A DNA stretch of 64,000 nucleotides from Streptomyces sp. WAC 01529 (lineage in GTDB: Bacteria; Actinomycetota; Actinomycetes; Streptomycetales; Streptomycetaceae). The stretch is from NCBI RefSeq assembly GCF_003945545.1, contig NZ_CP029617.1, positions 8,087,001-8,151,000 of the forward strand, given 5' to 3'. A model generated the notes under the pieces. It was not told where the DNA came from. It saw nothing but the letters and a program-made list of their open reading frames with translations, and did not search any database. Below are positions 23,778 to 32,237 of this stretch, in pieces (within the stretch, counting starts at the first letter, position 1; the number at the start of each line of letters is the position of its first letter). The translations under genes were made by a program, and so were the position numbers.

Positions 23778-25248
23778 CGTCGTCGCATGCGTGAACGGCA
23801 GGGTGCGCCGCAGCCGGCCCGCCCTGGCCGCCGAACCCCTGGGCGCGAACAGTCGGCAGACCGACGAGGCGTTCGAACTGCGCAGGGATCTGCCGGGCCC
23901 CCTGCCCCTGTACTACCGCGTCGGGCCCGGCCAGTTGGAGTGGAGCGGCGACCTGGCCGACTTCCGGCCGGACGAGCAGCTGCCCCCGCCCGATCCGGGC
24001 GCCCTGCTCGCCATGGCCCTGGGGGCCGCACCGGCCCCGGACAGCACCCCCGTGCCCGGCGTGCACCGGCTGGCCGCCGGGGTGACGGTACGCCTTGACC
24101 GCTTCGGCGTCCGGGTGAGCAGGCACCGGCCGGAGACCGCGACTACGCGGCGCGCCCCGGTCCGCGCGATGAGCGAGGTCCTCGCCTCGGCGCCCGGGCC
24201 GTACGCGATCGCCTACAGCGGCGGCCTGTCCTCCGCCTTCCTCGCGGTGAGCGCCCTGCGGGCGGGCCACCGGCCGCCTCTGGTACACGCCGACTTCGGC
24301 ACCCGGCCCGGCGCGGCACCGGCCCTGATTCCGGGCCTGCGGTGCGAGCGGGTGCCGCTGGATCTGCTGGGACTGCTCGACCACCACCGCATCACCGGGG
24401 AGGAAGCGGTCCCCCCGCTGCCGGACACTGAGGTGCCCCGGCTGCTGGCCGAACACCTCGCCGCCCACATCGGACTCCCGCTGATGAGCGGCGGCCTGCT
24501 GGACCCGCTGACTTCGGCGCGGCTGCCCGACGCAAGGCCCGGGTACCGCGGTTGGCGGCTGCTGACCTGTGAGCCCTTTCATGTGTCCGGGGTCCTCGGC
24601 TCGCTCTCCCAGGCGCGCGCCCTCTTCGACAAGGGCGTCGTCCACGACCCGGACCGGGCGTCCGTCGACCTCCCGGAGAGTCAGCCGGTGAGCGCGCCCC
24701 CGCCGCCCTCACCGACCGGCGCGGACCGCGTGCCGGGCCTCACCGACCGGGGGCGGGAGGCGTTCGACGCGGCCAGGCGCGGCTCACTGGCGGTCTGGCG
24801 CGAACACCTGGCGTCCCTGCCGTCCGTGATCGGCAGGGCGGACGCCGCGCTCGCCGAACACGGGCACGGCGGCGCGCAACTGCCGGCGCTGGACCCCCGG
24901 GTGCTGGCCTCGGTCGGCGCGCTGCCACCGCACCGGCTCGGCCGGATCCGGGGCGGACGCTTCCAGTCCCACGTCCCGCTGCGGACCGCGGTCGCGGCCC
25001 ACCGTGTCACCGGCGTACGCAAGAGCACGCCACGTCACTGGCTGCGGCTCGCCGCGGCCGCGCACCTGCACCGCGAACGACCCAAGGTCATCGCCGAGTT
25101 GGAACGCGGAAGCGCCCTGGCGGACTTGGGTCTGATCGACCCGGCCGTCCTCGTCGGCATCCTCCGGGACGGCCGTGACCTCAGCGCCCAGGCCCTCGTC
25201 CTGCTCAGGATGGTCTGGCTCGACCGATGGCTGCGAGGCCGATCATGA
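23770..25248 (+). CDS. Asparagine-synthetase/lasso-cyclase-like protein
   Basis: A 492-residue protein of the AsnB/McjC type. An N-terminal glutaminase-like domain without an N-terminal Cys is followed by the synthetase domain; the PP-loop reads AYSGGLSSAFLAVSAL near residue 150. In active members the motif is SGGLDSS, so the Asp is Ser here. The second acidic motif (GDGGDELF in relatives) seems to be MSGGLLDPL near residue 243. These changes question whether it can adenylate a carboxylate. I prefer the GTG at 23770, 9 nt after GGAGG; an ATG at 23761 abuts the same site. It is ATGA-coupled to the PqqD-like gene. Confidence 0.7.
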   Translation: MRDVVACVNGRVRRSRPALAAEPLGANSRQTDEAFELRRDLPGPLPLYYRVGPGQLEWSGDLADFRPDEQLPPPDPGALLAMALGAAPAPDSTPVPGVHRLAAGVTVRLDRFGVRVSRHRPETATTRRAPVRAMSEVLASAPGPYAIAYSGGLSSAFLAVSALRAGHRPPLVHADFGTRPGAAPALIPGLRCERVPLDLLGLLDHHRITGEEAVPPLPDTEVPRLLAEHLAAHIGLPLMSGGLLDPLTSARLPDARPGYRGWRLLTCEPFHVSGVLGSLSQARALFDKGVVHDPDRASVDLPESQPVSAPPPPSPTGADRVPGLTDRGREAFDAARRGSLAVWREHLASLPSVIGRADAALAEHGHGGAQLPALDPRVLASVGALPPHRLGRIRGGRFQSHVPLRTAVAAHRVTGVRKSTPRHWLRLAAAAHLHRERPKVIAELERGSALADLGLIDPAVLVGILRDGRDLSAQALVLLRMVWLDRWLRGRS

Positions 25249-25565
25249 CCCCTCCCTCCGTCTCCCGGCCGGACCGGCCGCGCCTCGCGCCCCAGGTCCG
25301 GTACACGCCCCTGCCGTTCGGGGGCGCCGTGCTGGTGCACGCGCCGACCCTGCGCGTCACCGAGTGCGGGGAACAGGAAGCCCGCGTCATCGAACGCCTG
25401 CTCAGCCACGGCCTTCCGGGGTCCGGCACCGGTCACGCCGGTGAGGCCGTGCGCCGGATGAGCCGGGAACTCGTCGCGGCCGGCTGGTTCGAGGCCGTAC
25501 CCGCCGCCGAACCGTCAGCCACCACTCCGGCCCGCACCGCCGCGCCGGACACTCACCGGAGGTAA
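25245..25565 (+). CDS. PqqD-like RiPP recognition element (lasso B1-like)
   Basis: A 106-residue protein whose core LAPQVRYTPLPFGGAVLVHA, then TLRVTECGEQEARVIERLL, then AAGWFEAV matches the PqqD/RRE winged-helix fold that binds leader peptides and delivers them to modifying enzymes. It resembles stand-alone lasso B1 proteins and, as I recall, the PqqD-like protein found beside actinodefensin genes. A Pro/Thr/Ala-rich tail follows. Start ATG 25245 overlaps the preceding stop by 4 bp. The presence of an RRE is the best evidence that the cysteine-rich peptides are leader-guided products. Confidence 0.75.
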   Translation: MTPPSVSRPDRPRLAPQVRYTPLPFGGAVLVHAPTLRVTECGEQEARVIERLLSHGLPGSGTGHAGEAVRRMSRELVAAGWFEAVPAAEPSATTPARTAAPDTHRR

Positions 25566-25570
25566 CTCCC

Positions 25571-26395
25571 ATGCGCGTCACCCTCGGCCGGACCCTCCGC
25601 GACCGGCTGCCCGACCTGGCGGTCGCCGCCCTCGCGGGCCCCCTCGCGGTCTCCGGCATCGCCAAGGCGGTCCTTCGTGCCGAAGAGGCCGAAGAACTCG
25701 ACTGGCCCGTCACTTCGGGCCCGCTCGCGGCACCCCGCGGCGCGAAGATCGTCGGTGCGGCCGAACTGGCGGCCGCGGCCGTGATCCTGGTCGCGCCCGG
25801 CCGGCTCGCCGCACTCGTCCCGTTGGGCGGCTACGCCGCGCTGACCCTCGCCGCCCACCGCCTGAAGGGCACGAAGTGCGCCTGCTTCGGCGCGGCGCGC
25901 CTCACCGCGGTGGGGCGCACGCACGTCGCGGCGAACGCGGCGGCATCACTCGTCGCCGCCGCCGCGCTTGCGGGCTCCCCGCAGCGCGCGGGCCGCACCC
26001 GGGCGGGCACCGCCGCGCTCTCGGCCGCGGTCACCTACGGCACGGTACGGGCCCTCGACCGGCGCGCGGAACGCAACTCCACGGCACAGGCGGCGGCCTG
26101 CGAGGAACGCGTGAGTTCGGTACGGCTCTACGTCTCCGACGACTGTCCCGCCTGCCGGTCCCTCAAGCACCTGCTGCGGTTCATGGAGCCCGCCCGGCGC
26201 TCCACGGTCACCACGACCGTGGTCAAGGGCGAGGACGAACTGCCGCCGAACCTGGCCGACCTCGGGGTTCCGTGCGCCCAGGGCCTGGACGCCCGTGGCG
26301 AACCGGTATGCGGACCGGTGTCCGGGATCGGCGGGGTCAAGGCACTGATCGACAGCGTCACCCTGAGCGCACCGGCGGTCCACCGTGCGGGCTGA
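25571..26395 (+). CDS. MauE-like membrane protein fused to a thioredoxin-like domain
   Basis: A 274-residue fusion. Residues 1-165 are a four- or five-helix membrane module like MauE/DoxX-type proteins, with the conserved KCACFG pair (Cys103, Cys105). Residues about 183-265 form a thioredoxin/glutaredoxin-like domain with the active-site motif DDCPACRSLK (Cys192, Cys195) and further Cys in VPCAQGLDARGEPVCGP. MauE-type proteins shuttle electrons for disulfide formation. Sitting in an operon for six-cysteine peptides, this is the obvious candidate for installing three disulfides, inferred from context. Ends 11 bp inside the next gene. Confidence 0.75.
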   Translation: MRVTLGRTLRDRLPDLAVAALAGPLAVSGIAKAVLRAEEAEELDWPVTSGPLAAPRGAKIVGAAELAAAAVILVAPGRLAALVPLGGYAALTLAAHRLKGTKCACFGAARLTAVGRTHVAANAAASLVAAAALAGSPQRAGRTRAGTAALSAAVTYGTVRALDRRAERNSTAQAAACEERVSSVRLYVSDDCPACRSLKHLLRFMEPARRSTVTTTVVKGEDELPPNLADLGVPCAQGLDARGEPVCGPVSGIGGVKALIDSVTLSAPAVHRAG

Positions 26396-28787
26396 CACCG
26401 CTCTCCCGGCCGCCCCCGCCGACCGCCTCCAGGGCGTCCGGCAATGGATCGACGCCGCCCCCGACCTCTCCGCGTGGGCGCTGATCACCGCGCCGGTGCG
26501 CCCGAGCCTGCGGGAGGCGCACCCCGACACGGACATGTGGGGCGAGTGGCGCGTCGACCCGGGACTCGTCGGCCTCGACACCGGACGGGCCCGCCCCATC
26601 CGCGTCGAGATCGGCCACCCGGACGGCGAGGATCGGTGGCGCCTGCCCGTCGCGGACATCGTGCCGAGCGCCCTCGCCTGGCATCCGCGGCTCCCCCTGG
26701 TGGCCGGACTGGCCCTGCGCGGCCGCCGGGCACACCCGTGGATCGCGGACCACCGCGCGCGCACCGTCGTGCGGTACGGCCAGGTCAGGGCGGCCACCTC
26801 ACTCACCTGCCTCGGGGGCGCCGGACGACCGCCCCTGACGTGGTGCGGCTCAGATCTCGTCATCCTCACCCCCGCTCCGCCGCCCGCGGGGGGCGGCGGG
26901 GCGGAACCCAGCCGGACAGCCGTGGTCTGCGAGGCGCGGGGCCCCGGATGGCCGGCCTTCCCGCAAGGGGTACCGGAACTGGCCGCCCTGGCCGCCGTCC
27001 GGGTGGCCGAGCTGGATCCCGGCACCGGCACCCTGCGCACCCTCACCGGGCCCCTGCTGGTCCGGGAGCTGGAACCCGCCCCGGGCGGCGGCCATCTGCT
27101 GGTCACCCACCTGGACGAGGACGCCTCCCACTCCCTGGAGCCGCACTGGGCCGCCGCGGTGACCGGCACGGCCCCCTTCGCGCGGGGCGCCGGGGCACGA
27201 CCGGTTCCGGCCCGGACGCGCTGGGCAGCAGGCGCTCCCGACGTACTCGCGTGGCCCGACGCCGACCATCGCGTCCTGATGTGCCCGGCGGCCGAGTACC
27301 CGACCGCCGCCACCACCGGCATCGACCTCCCCGACCAGGCCGGGACGTGGTGGCCGCTGTGGCACGGCGGGCAGCCGCATGTGTTCGGTACGCGGGAGGA
27401 GTTCGGCGGGCAGCCGCATGTGTTCGGCACGCGGGAGGAGTTCGGCGGGGAGTCGCATGTGCTCGGCGCGCGGGAGGAGTCCGGCGGGGAGCCGCATGTG
27501 TTCGGCGCGCGGGAGGAGTTCGGCGGGGAGCCGCATGTGTTCGGTACGCGGGAGGAGTTCGGCGGGCAACCGCACGTGTTCGGCGCGCGGAAGGAGTCCG
27601 ACGGAGAACCCCACACGCTCGGCACCCGTGCCGGCGGCACCCCGTATCTGTCCGCCCCCGGGCGTACGACGCCCCTGCCCGCCCCCTCCGGCCTCCGGCT
27701 CGGGCGGCCCTGCCCGGCCGGGGACGCCTCCGCCGGTTTCCTGCTCGACTGCCGCGACGCCGAGGGCCGGTACGGCGTCGCCACCCTGGACCCCGACCGG
27801 GCCGCGCTCACCCTCGCCTGGGCGGCCGGCCCCGACGGACCATCCGTACGGACCATACGCGCCGTCGCCGGCCCCTCGGGGCAGCACCTGGTCGTGGAGA
27901 CCGCGGCGGAGCTGCGGCGATGGCGGCTGTCCGACGGCACCCTGACCTCCGAGCACACCATCGTCCGCCCGGCCGCCACCACCTCCCCGGCACCGCCGCC
28001 GGTCACCCACCCCCTCCCCGGCCGCGACCGCCGCCGTGCGGGACTGGTCCTGGCCGACGACGGCGAGGGCACGGCCCCCGGCCCTCTCCTGCTGTGGCTG
28101 CGCGCGCACGAACCCGGCGCGGGAGGCGGGGCCGCGCAGATCCTGCCCGGGGGACCGGCGGCCCACCTCGACCTCGTGCCCCGCTGGCCCCACGACGCCG
28201 ACGCCGCCTTCCTGCACACCGAGATCACCGGCAGTGTGCGCGGGGCCCTGGACACACTCGCACGCCTTCGGCCAGGCATCCTCGACCGAGGTGTGGTCGT
28301 GGGCGGGCACAGCTTCGGCGCGACCCTCGCGCTCTACGCGATGGCGCACATCCCCGATCTGACCGGCGCCGTCGTCCACAGCGGCTGCTACAACCGCACC
28401 CTCACCCCGGGCGGTTTCCAGTACGAACGGCGCTCCTACTGGCAGGCACCCGAGGTCTACCACGCCTTCAGCGCCCTGCTGTTCGCACACCGCCTGGACC
28501 GGCCCGTCCTCATCGCGCACGGCACCCAGGACGCCAACCCGTCGACCACGCCCGACCAGGCCGTCGCCCTCTACCGGGGCATCGTCGCCGCCGGCGGCCA
28601 CGCCCGCCTCGTACTGCTGCCCGGGGAGGGCCACAACTTCCAGTACGAGGAGACCCACCGGACCCTCGCCCAGGAGCACCGGAGATGGCTGGACCGCTGC
28701 GCCCGCCCCCCGCAGCCCCCGCGCACCCACCTCGAGGAGGTGACCCATGGCCACCGCGCCGAACGAACCGAGGATCGGCACACGTGA
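26385..28787 (+). CDS. S9 prolyl-oligopeptidase-like serine hydrolase with internal 13-residue repeats
   Basis: An 800-residue two-domain protein. The N-terminal about 550 residues resemble a beta-propeller (several Trp- and Gly-rich strand units); the C-terminal domain is an alpha/beta hydrolase with nucleophile GGHSFGATLALYA (Ser near 642), acid HGTQDANPST (near 715) and GEGHNFQYEE (His near 749). Residues about 328-418 are seven tandem copies of a 13-residue unit of the form GGQPHVFGTREEF inserted in the propeller. S9 enzymes act in lasso clusters as isopeptidases and elsewhere cleave leaders; here it could remove the leader, given that the B2-like protein looks inactive. The GTG start overlaps the previous gene. 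Confidence 0.75.
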   Translation: MRADTALPAAPADRLQGVRQWIDAAPDLSAWALITAPVRPSLREAHPDTDMWGEWRVDPGLVGLDTGRARPIRVEIGHPDGEDRWRLPVADIVPSALAWHPRLPLVAGLALRGRRAHPWIADHRARTVVRYGQVRAATSLTCLGGAGRPPLTWCGSDLVILTPAPPPAGGGGAEPSRTAVVCEARGPGWPAFPQGVPELAALAAVRVAELDPGTGTLRTLTGPLLVRELEPAPGGGHLLVTHLDEDASHSLEPHWAAAVTGTAPFARGAGARPVPARTRWAAGAPDVLAWPDADHRVLMCPAAEYPTAATTGIDLPDQAGTWWPLWHGGQPHVFGTREEFGGQPHVFGTREEFGGESHVLGAREESGGEPHVFGAREEFGGEPHVFGTREEFGGQPHVFGARKESDGEPHTLGTRAGGTPYLSAPGRTTPLPAPSGLRLGRPCPAGDASAGFLLDCRDAEGRYGVATLDPDRAALTLAWAAGPDGPSVRTIRAVAGPSGQHLVVETAAELRRWRLSDGTLTSEHTIVRPAATTSPAPPPVTHPLPGRDRRRAGLVLADDGEGTAPGPLLLWLRAHEPGAGGGAAQILPGGPAAHLDLVPRWPHDADAAFLHTEITGSVRGALDTLARLRPGILDRGVVVGGHSFGATLALYAMAHIPDLTGAVVHSGCYNRTLTPGGFQYERRSYWQAPEVYHAFSALLFAHRLDRPVLIAHGTQDANPSTTPDQAVALYRGIVAAGGHARLVLLPGEGHNFQYEETHRTLAQEHRRWLDRCARPPQPPRTHLEEVTHGHRAERTEDRHT
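27366..27638 (+). repeat. 39-bp in-frame tandem repeat, about seven copies
   Basis: Seven consecutive 39-bp units starting at 27366, 27405, 27444, 27483, 27522, 27561 and 27600. The first six are nearly identical and the last is degenerate. All preserve the reading frame of the S9 hydrolase. The near-identity at DNA level implies recent expansion or homogenisation. Confidence 0.85.
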
Positions 28788-30627
28788 GCAGGCCGCCTGC
28801 CTGGCCTTCGCGGTACGGCTGGTCTGGCGGGCGGACCGGCGCCGCCTCATCGAGGTCGTCGCCGCCCAACTGGTCTCCGCCCTCGGCGTCTTGGCCCTGA
28901 TCCTGCTGGTCAGGTCCGTCTTCGGAACGGTGACCAGCACCGGGCCGGGTGCGGGCGGCGGACGCGGGACCCTCGTTGCCGTCGTCCTCGTCGTCGCGAT
29001 CGGTTCGCTGAGCGGAGTGCTGCGGCTGTTCAGCTCCTCGCGCAACCGGATCCTGGCGGCCAAGGCCGACCGCCACGTCATCAGCACGGTCCTCGCCTCG
29101 GCCTCCAGGGCGGAACTGGCCCGGTTCGAGGATCCCGTCTTCCACGACACCGTGCAGCGGGCGGTGTTCGCCTCCCGCTCCCAGCCGACGATGGTCGTCG
29201 CCATGCTGATCGCGGCCTCGCAGGCGATGCTCACCACCGTCGCCGTCGGCACCGCCTTCCTGGTGATGGCCTGGTGGCTGCTCCCCGTCGCCCTGCTCAG
29301 CACCCTGCCGGTGCTGCGCGCCGCCCGCGCCGAACGCGACGCGGGGTACGGACTGCACCGCAGGCTCGCCGAGGACCGCAGGGTGCGCCAGTACATCGAA
29401 CAACTGCTCACCGGCCGGGACGGCTCCAAAGAGGTGCGGGCGCTGGACCTCGGCCCGATCCTGCACGCCAAGTGGGACGCGGAGTACCGGCGCGAGATCG
29501 ACGACACGGTCTCCTGGCAGCGCGGCTATCTACGGACCCGCATCCTGGCCCGGCTGGGCGCGGACACGCTGGTCCTCGCGGTCATCGGGTGCATCTGGTG
29601 GCTGATCGGCTCGGGCACACTCAGCCTGCCCACCGCGGTCGCCGCGGTCACCGGTCTCTTCCTGATGACCAGCCGGGTGCAGGCGCTCGGCGCTCTGTTC
29701 AACGGGATCGGCGAGGCGCTCTTCTACCTCATGGACCTGCGGACCTTCGCGGCCGGCACCGAACGCGCCGCGGACGTCGAGGCCACACCCCGGCAGGCGG
29801 CCGCCTCCCACGGCCCGCCCGCGGCGGAGTTCACCGGCCTGAGCGCCGAGTCCGTCGCCTTCACCTACCCCGGGGCAGCGCGCCCGGCGCTGCATGACGT
29901 CACCCTCACCGTGCGCAAGGGCGAGTTCATCGCCCTGGTCGGCGAGAACGGGTCGGGCAAGACCACCCTGGCCAAGATCCTCGGGGGGCTGTACCCGCCG
30001 GACTCCGGACGCCTGGTGCTCGACGGGACGGCGACGCCCGACCCGGCCCGGCTCCGCGAGAGCTGCGCCCCCGTCTTCCAGGACTTCCTGCGCTACAAGT
30101 TCACCGCCGCGGAGTCCATCGCCTTCGGCCGCACCGATCTGCCTCCGGACACCGGAGCGATCGTCGCCGCGGCAGAACGGGCCGGCGCCCACGCCTTCCT
30201 GGAACGGTTGCCGCACGGCTACGACACCGTCCTGGGCAAGGAGTTCAGCGACGGCTGCGACCTGTCGCTGGGTCAGTGGCAGCGTCTGGCGCTGGCCCGG
30301 GCCTTCTACCGGGACGCGCCGTTCCTGATCCTCGACGAACCCACCGCCTCGCTCGACCCACAGGCCGAGGCGCACCTGAGCGACCGCCTGCGGGCCCTGT
30401 GCGCGGACCGCACGGTGCTGCTGATCTCCCACCGGTTCGCCGCGGTACGCGGCGCCGACCGGATCTACGTCATGGCGGACGGCCGGGTGGTCGAACACGG
30501 GCGGCACGAGGAGCTGATGGCCGAGAACGGCACGTACGCACGGCTCTACCGGCTCCAGGCACTGCCGTACCACGACGACACCGCCGTCGGCACCGACACG
30601 TCCCACCGGCGGCTGAGCCGCCGGTGA
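28747..30627 (+). CDS. ABC exporter, fused permease and ATPase
   Basis: A 626-residue half-transporter of the lipid/peptide exporter type: an N-terminal membrane domain of about six helices, then an ATPase with Walker A GENGSGKTT, signature LSLGQWQR, Walker B PFLILDEPTA and the H-loop LISHRF. It lacks an N-terminal C39 peptidase domain, so leader removal must be done by another protein. This corresponds to the D gene of lasso clusters and should export the mature cysteine-rich peptide and give immunity. The ATG has a GAGGAGGTG site and overlaps the S9 gene by 41 bp. Confidence 0.9.
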   Translation: MATAPNEPRIGTREQAACLAFAVRLVWRADRRRLIEVVAAQLVSALGVLALILLVRSVFGTVTSTGPGAGGGRGTLVAVVLVVAIGSLSGVLRLFSSSRNRILAAKADRHVISTVLASASRAELARFEDPVFHDTVQRAVFASRSQPTMVVAMLIAASQAMLTTVAVGTAFLVMAWWLLPVALLSTLPVLRAARAERDAGYGLHRRLAEDRRVRQYIEQLLTGRDGSKEVRALDLGPILHAKWDAEYRREIDDTVSWQRGYLRTRILARLGADTLVLAVIGCIWWLIGSGTLSLPTAVAAVTGLFLMTSRVQALGALFNGIGEALFYLMDLRTFAAGTERAADVEATPRQAAASHGPPAAEFTGLSAESVAFTYPGAARPALHDVTLTVRKGEFIALVGENGSGKTTLAKILGGLYPPDSGRLVLDGTATPDPARLRESCAPVFQDFLRYKFTAAESIAFGRTDLPPDTGAIVAAAERAGAHAFLERLPHGYDTVLGKEFSDGCDLSLGQWQRLALARAFYRDAPFLILDEPTASLDPQAEAHLSDRLRALCADRTVLLISHRFAAVRGADRIYVMADGRVVEHGRHEELMAENGTYARLYRLQALPYHDDTAVGTDTSHRRLSRR

Positions 30628-30645
30628 GCGCGCGCCGAGGAGACC

Positions 30646-30685
30646 GCTAAGCAGCAGTCCCCTCGGCTAAGCAGCAGTCCCCTCG
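30646..30685. repeat. 20-bp tandem duplication at the 3' end of the NB-ARC gene
   Basis: GCTAAGCAGCAGTCCCCTCG occurs twice in succession (30646-30665, 30666-30685). The copy on the right contains the stop codon of the minus-strand regulator; the left copy repeats it beyond the gene. Confidence 0.8.
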
Positions 30686-32034
30686 GCCACCGCACGTTCC
30701 CACGCGTACAGCCGTACGAGGTCATGCATCCGATACCGGGCACCGCCCCCGGCGCGGTCGTCGCCGTCGGCGGGCGCGGTGGTGAGCAGGCTGGCGTCGA
30801 CCAGCGCTTCGAGGTGGGCCTCGGCCACGTCCACCGGACAGTCCAGCACTTCGGCGGCGGCCTCGGCCGAGAACACCGCCGTCCCCAGCCGTGCCACCAG
30901 CCGGAAGGCCCGCCGGGTCGCCTCCAGCAGCGTCGCGTACCCCGGCTCCAAACTGTCGCGCACGGCGAGGTCGCCGATGGCCAGTTCGTCGAGCCGGCCC
31001 CGTTCGTCGCGGAGCAGCTCCGCCAGCCGGTCCAGCGGCCACTGCCCACGGCAGGCCAGCCGGGTGCCCGCGACCCTCAGGGCCAGCGGACATCGCCCGC
31101 ACAGCCGGACGATGTCGGCCGCCGCCTCGGGCTCCGCGGCGACCCGCTCCGCCCCGGCGATCCGCGCGAGGACCGTCACACCGTGCTCGGCCGAGAGCGG
31201 CCCCAGCTCCACGGAACGCGACGGCCCCATCGTCGTCAGCCGGTTGCGGCTGGTGACCAGCACCGCCGGGCCCCCCACGCCGGGCAGCAGGGGCCGGACC
31301 TGACGCTCCGACGCGGCGTTGTCCAGCACCACCAGCAGCGCGCGCCCGGCCGTCACGGTGCGGTAGAGCGCCGAGAGTTCCTCCACCGAATCCCGTACCG
31401 GAGCCGCGGGGGACACGCCGAGGGCGCGGAGGAAGCGGACGAGGACCTCCCCGGGCTCGGCCGGTGCCGTGCTCGTGCCCCGCAGGTCGACGAAGAGCCG
31501 GCCGTCGGGGAAGCGGTCGGTGAGCGCGTGCGCGGTGTGCACCGCGAGCGCGGTCTTGCCGATCCCCGCCATACCGGTGACCGCCACGACGGGCACGACG
31601 CCGTGGAGCGCCGCGGCCGCTCCCGTCAACTCCTGCGCCACCGCTCGCCGCTGTTCCTCCCGACCGGTGAAGTCGGCGAGGTCGCTGGGCAGTTGCGCCG
31701 GAACGAGCGGCACGGCGGCCTCCACCGGCGCCTCCACCGGGCCGGGCGCCTGCGTGCAGGACGCGGCGATGCGCTGCCGCGCGTCGAGCCACGGCTCGGG
31801 CGGCACCCCGCAGGCCGCCACATAGGCGCGCACGAACCCCGCACGGGGCAGCGCGCCCCGGTCGAGCACGGCCGCGGCGGTGCTGCGCGCCAGATGGAGT
31901 CCGCACCGCCGGGCCCGTACCTCCAGTTCCCTGTACGTCAGTTCGGACCAGGCCCTCAACCGCCGCAGCAGCCGGATGAAATCCTCCGGTGTGCGGGCGT
32001 GCTGCGGGCTGAGTACCACATCGCTGTACGCCAC
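30667..32034 (-). CDS. HTH and NB-ARC STAND regulator
   Basis: A 455-residue signal-transduction ATPase. An N-terminal XRE-like helical region (RTPEDFIRLLRRLRAWSEL, then TYRELEVRARRCGLHLARS) is followed by an NB-ARC ATPase: Walker A VAVTGMAGIGKTALAVH, Walker B RALLVVLDNA, the sensor LVTSRNRL and the GLPLAL-like motif CPLALRVAG, then a winged helix. It ends without TPR repeats, so it is short for the AfsR-like group. The GTG start has a GGGGAGAA site. It converges with the peptide operon and is a candidate regulator of it, or a defence-type switch with the divergent WD40 protein. Both are inference. Confidence 0.75.
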   Translation of the reverse strand: MAYSDVVLSPQHARTPEDFIRLLRRLRAWSELTYRELEVRARRCGLHLARSTAAAVLDRGALPRAGFVRAYVAACGVPPEPWLDARQRIAASCTQAPGPVEAPVEAAVPLVPAQLPSDLADFTGREEQRRAVAQELTGAAAALHGVVPVVAVTGMAGIGKTALAVHTAHALTDRFPDGRLFVDLRGTSTAPAEPGEVLVRFLRALGVSPAAPVRDSVEELSALYRTVTAGRALLVVLDNAASERQVRPLLPGVGGPAVLVTSRNRLTTMGPSRSVELGPLSAEHGVTVLARIAGAERVAAEPEAAADIVRLCGRCPLALRVAGTRLACRGQWPLDRLAELLRDERGRLDELAIGDLAVRDSLEPGYATLLEATRRAFRLVARLGTAVFSAEAAAEVLDCPVDVAEAHLEALVDASLLTTAPADGDDRAGGGARYRMHDLVRLYAWERAVAEGTAA

Positions 32035-32237
32035 CTTGCTTCTCCCCGTTCGGTGCCGCGTGTACCTCCTCAGCTGTAGCCACTCGGCGTTGTTCGGCAT
32101 CGGGGAACTGGTGTCGTACAAACAGATCCCGAACAACCCGCGGCGGTGTGCGGAGCCCTGGTGCCGGTCCGCGAGGTCCTGAAGAATGTGACGTCACCGC
32201 GCTCACGGTGGCACGGGGACATCGGGGAGGTGCGGCG

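Noticed and set aside
27366..27638. CRISPR array
   Set aside because: The 39-bp units are contiguous without spacers, are in frame within a protein-coding gene, and no cas genes are nearby.
30646..30685. Factor-independent terminator between the convergent ABC exporter and NB-ARC genes
   Set aside because: The repeat is direct, not inverted, so it cannot form a hairpin. The 39-bp gap holds no other stem of note.
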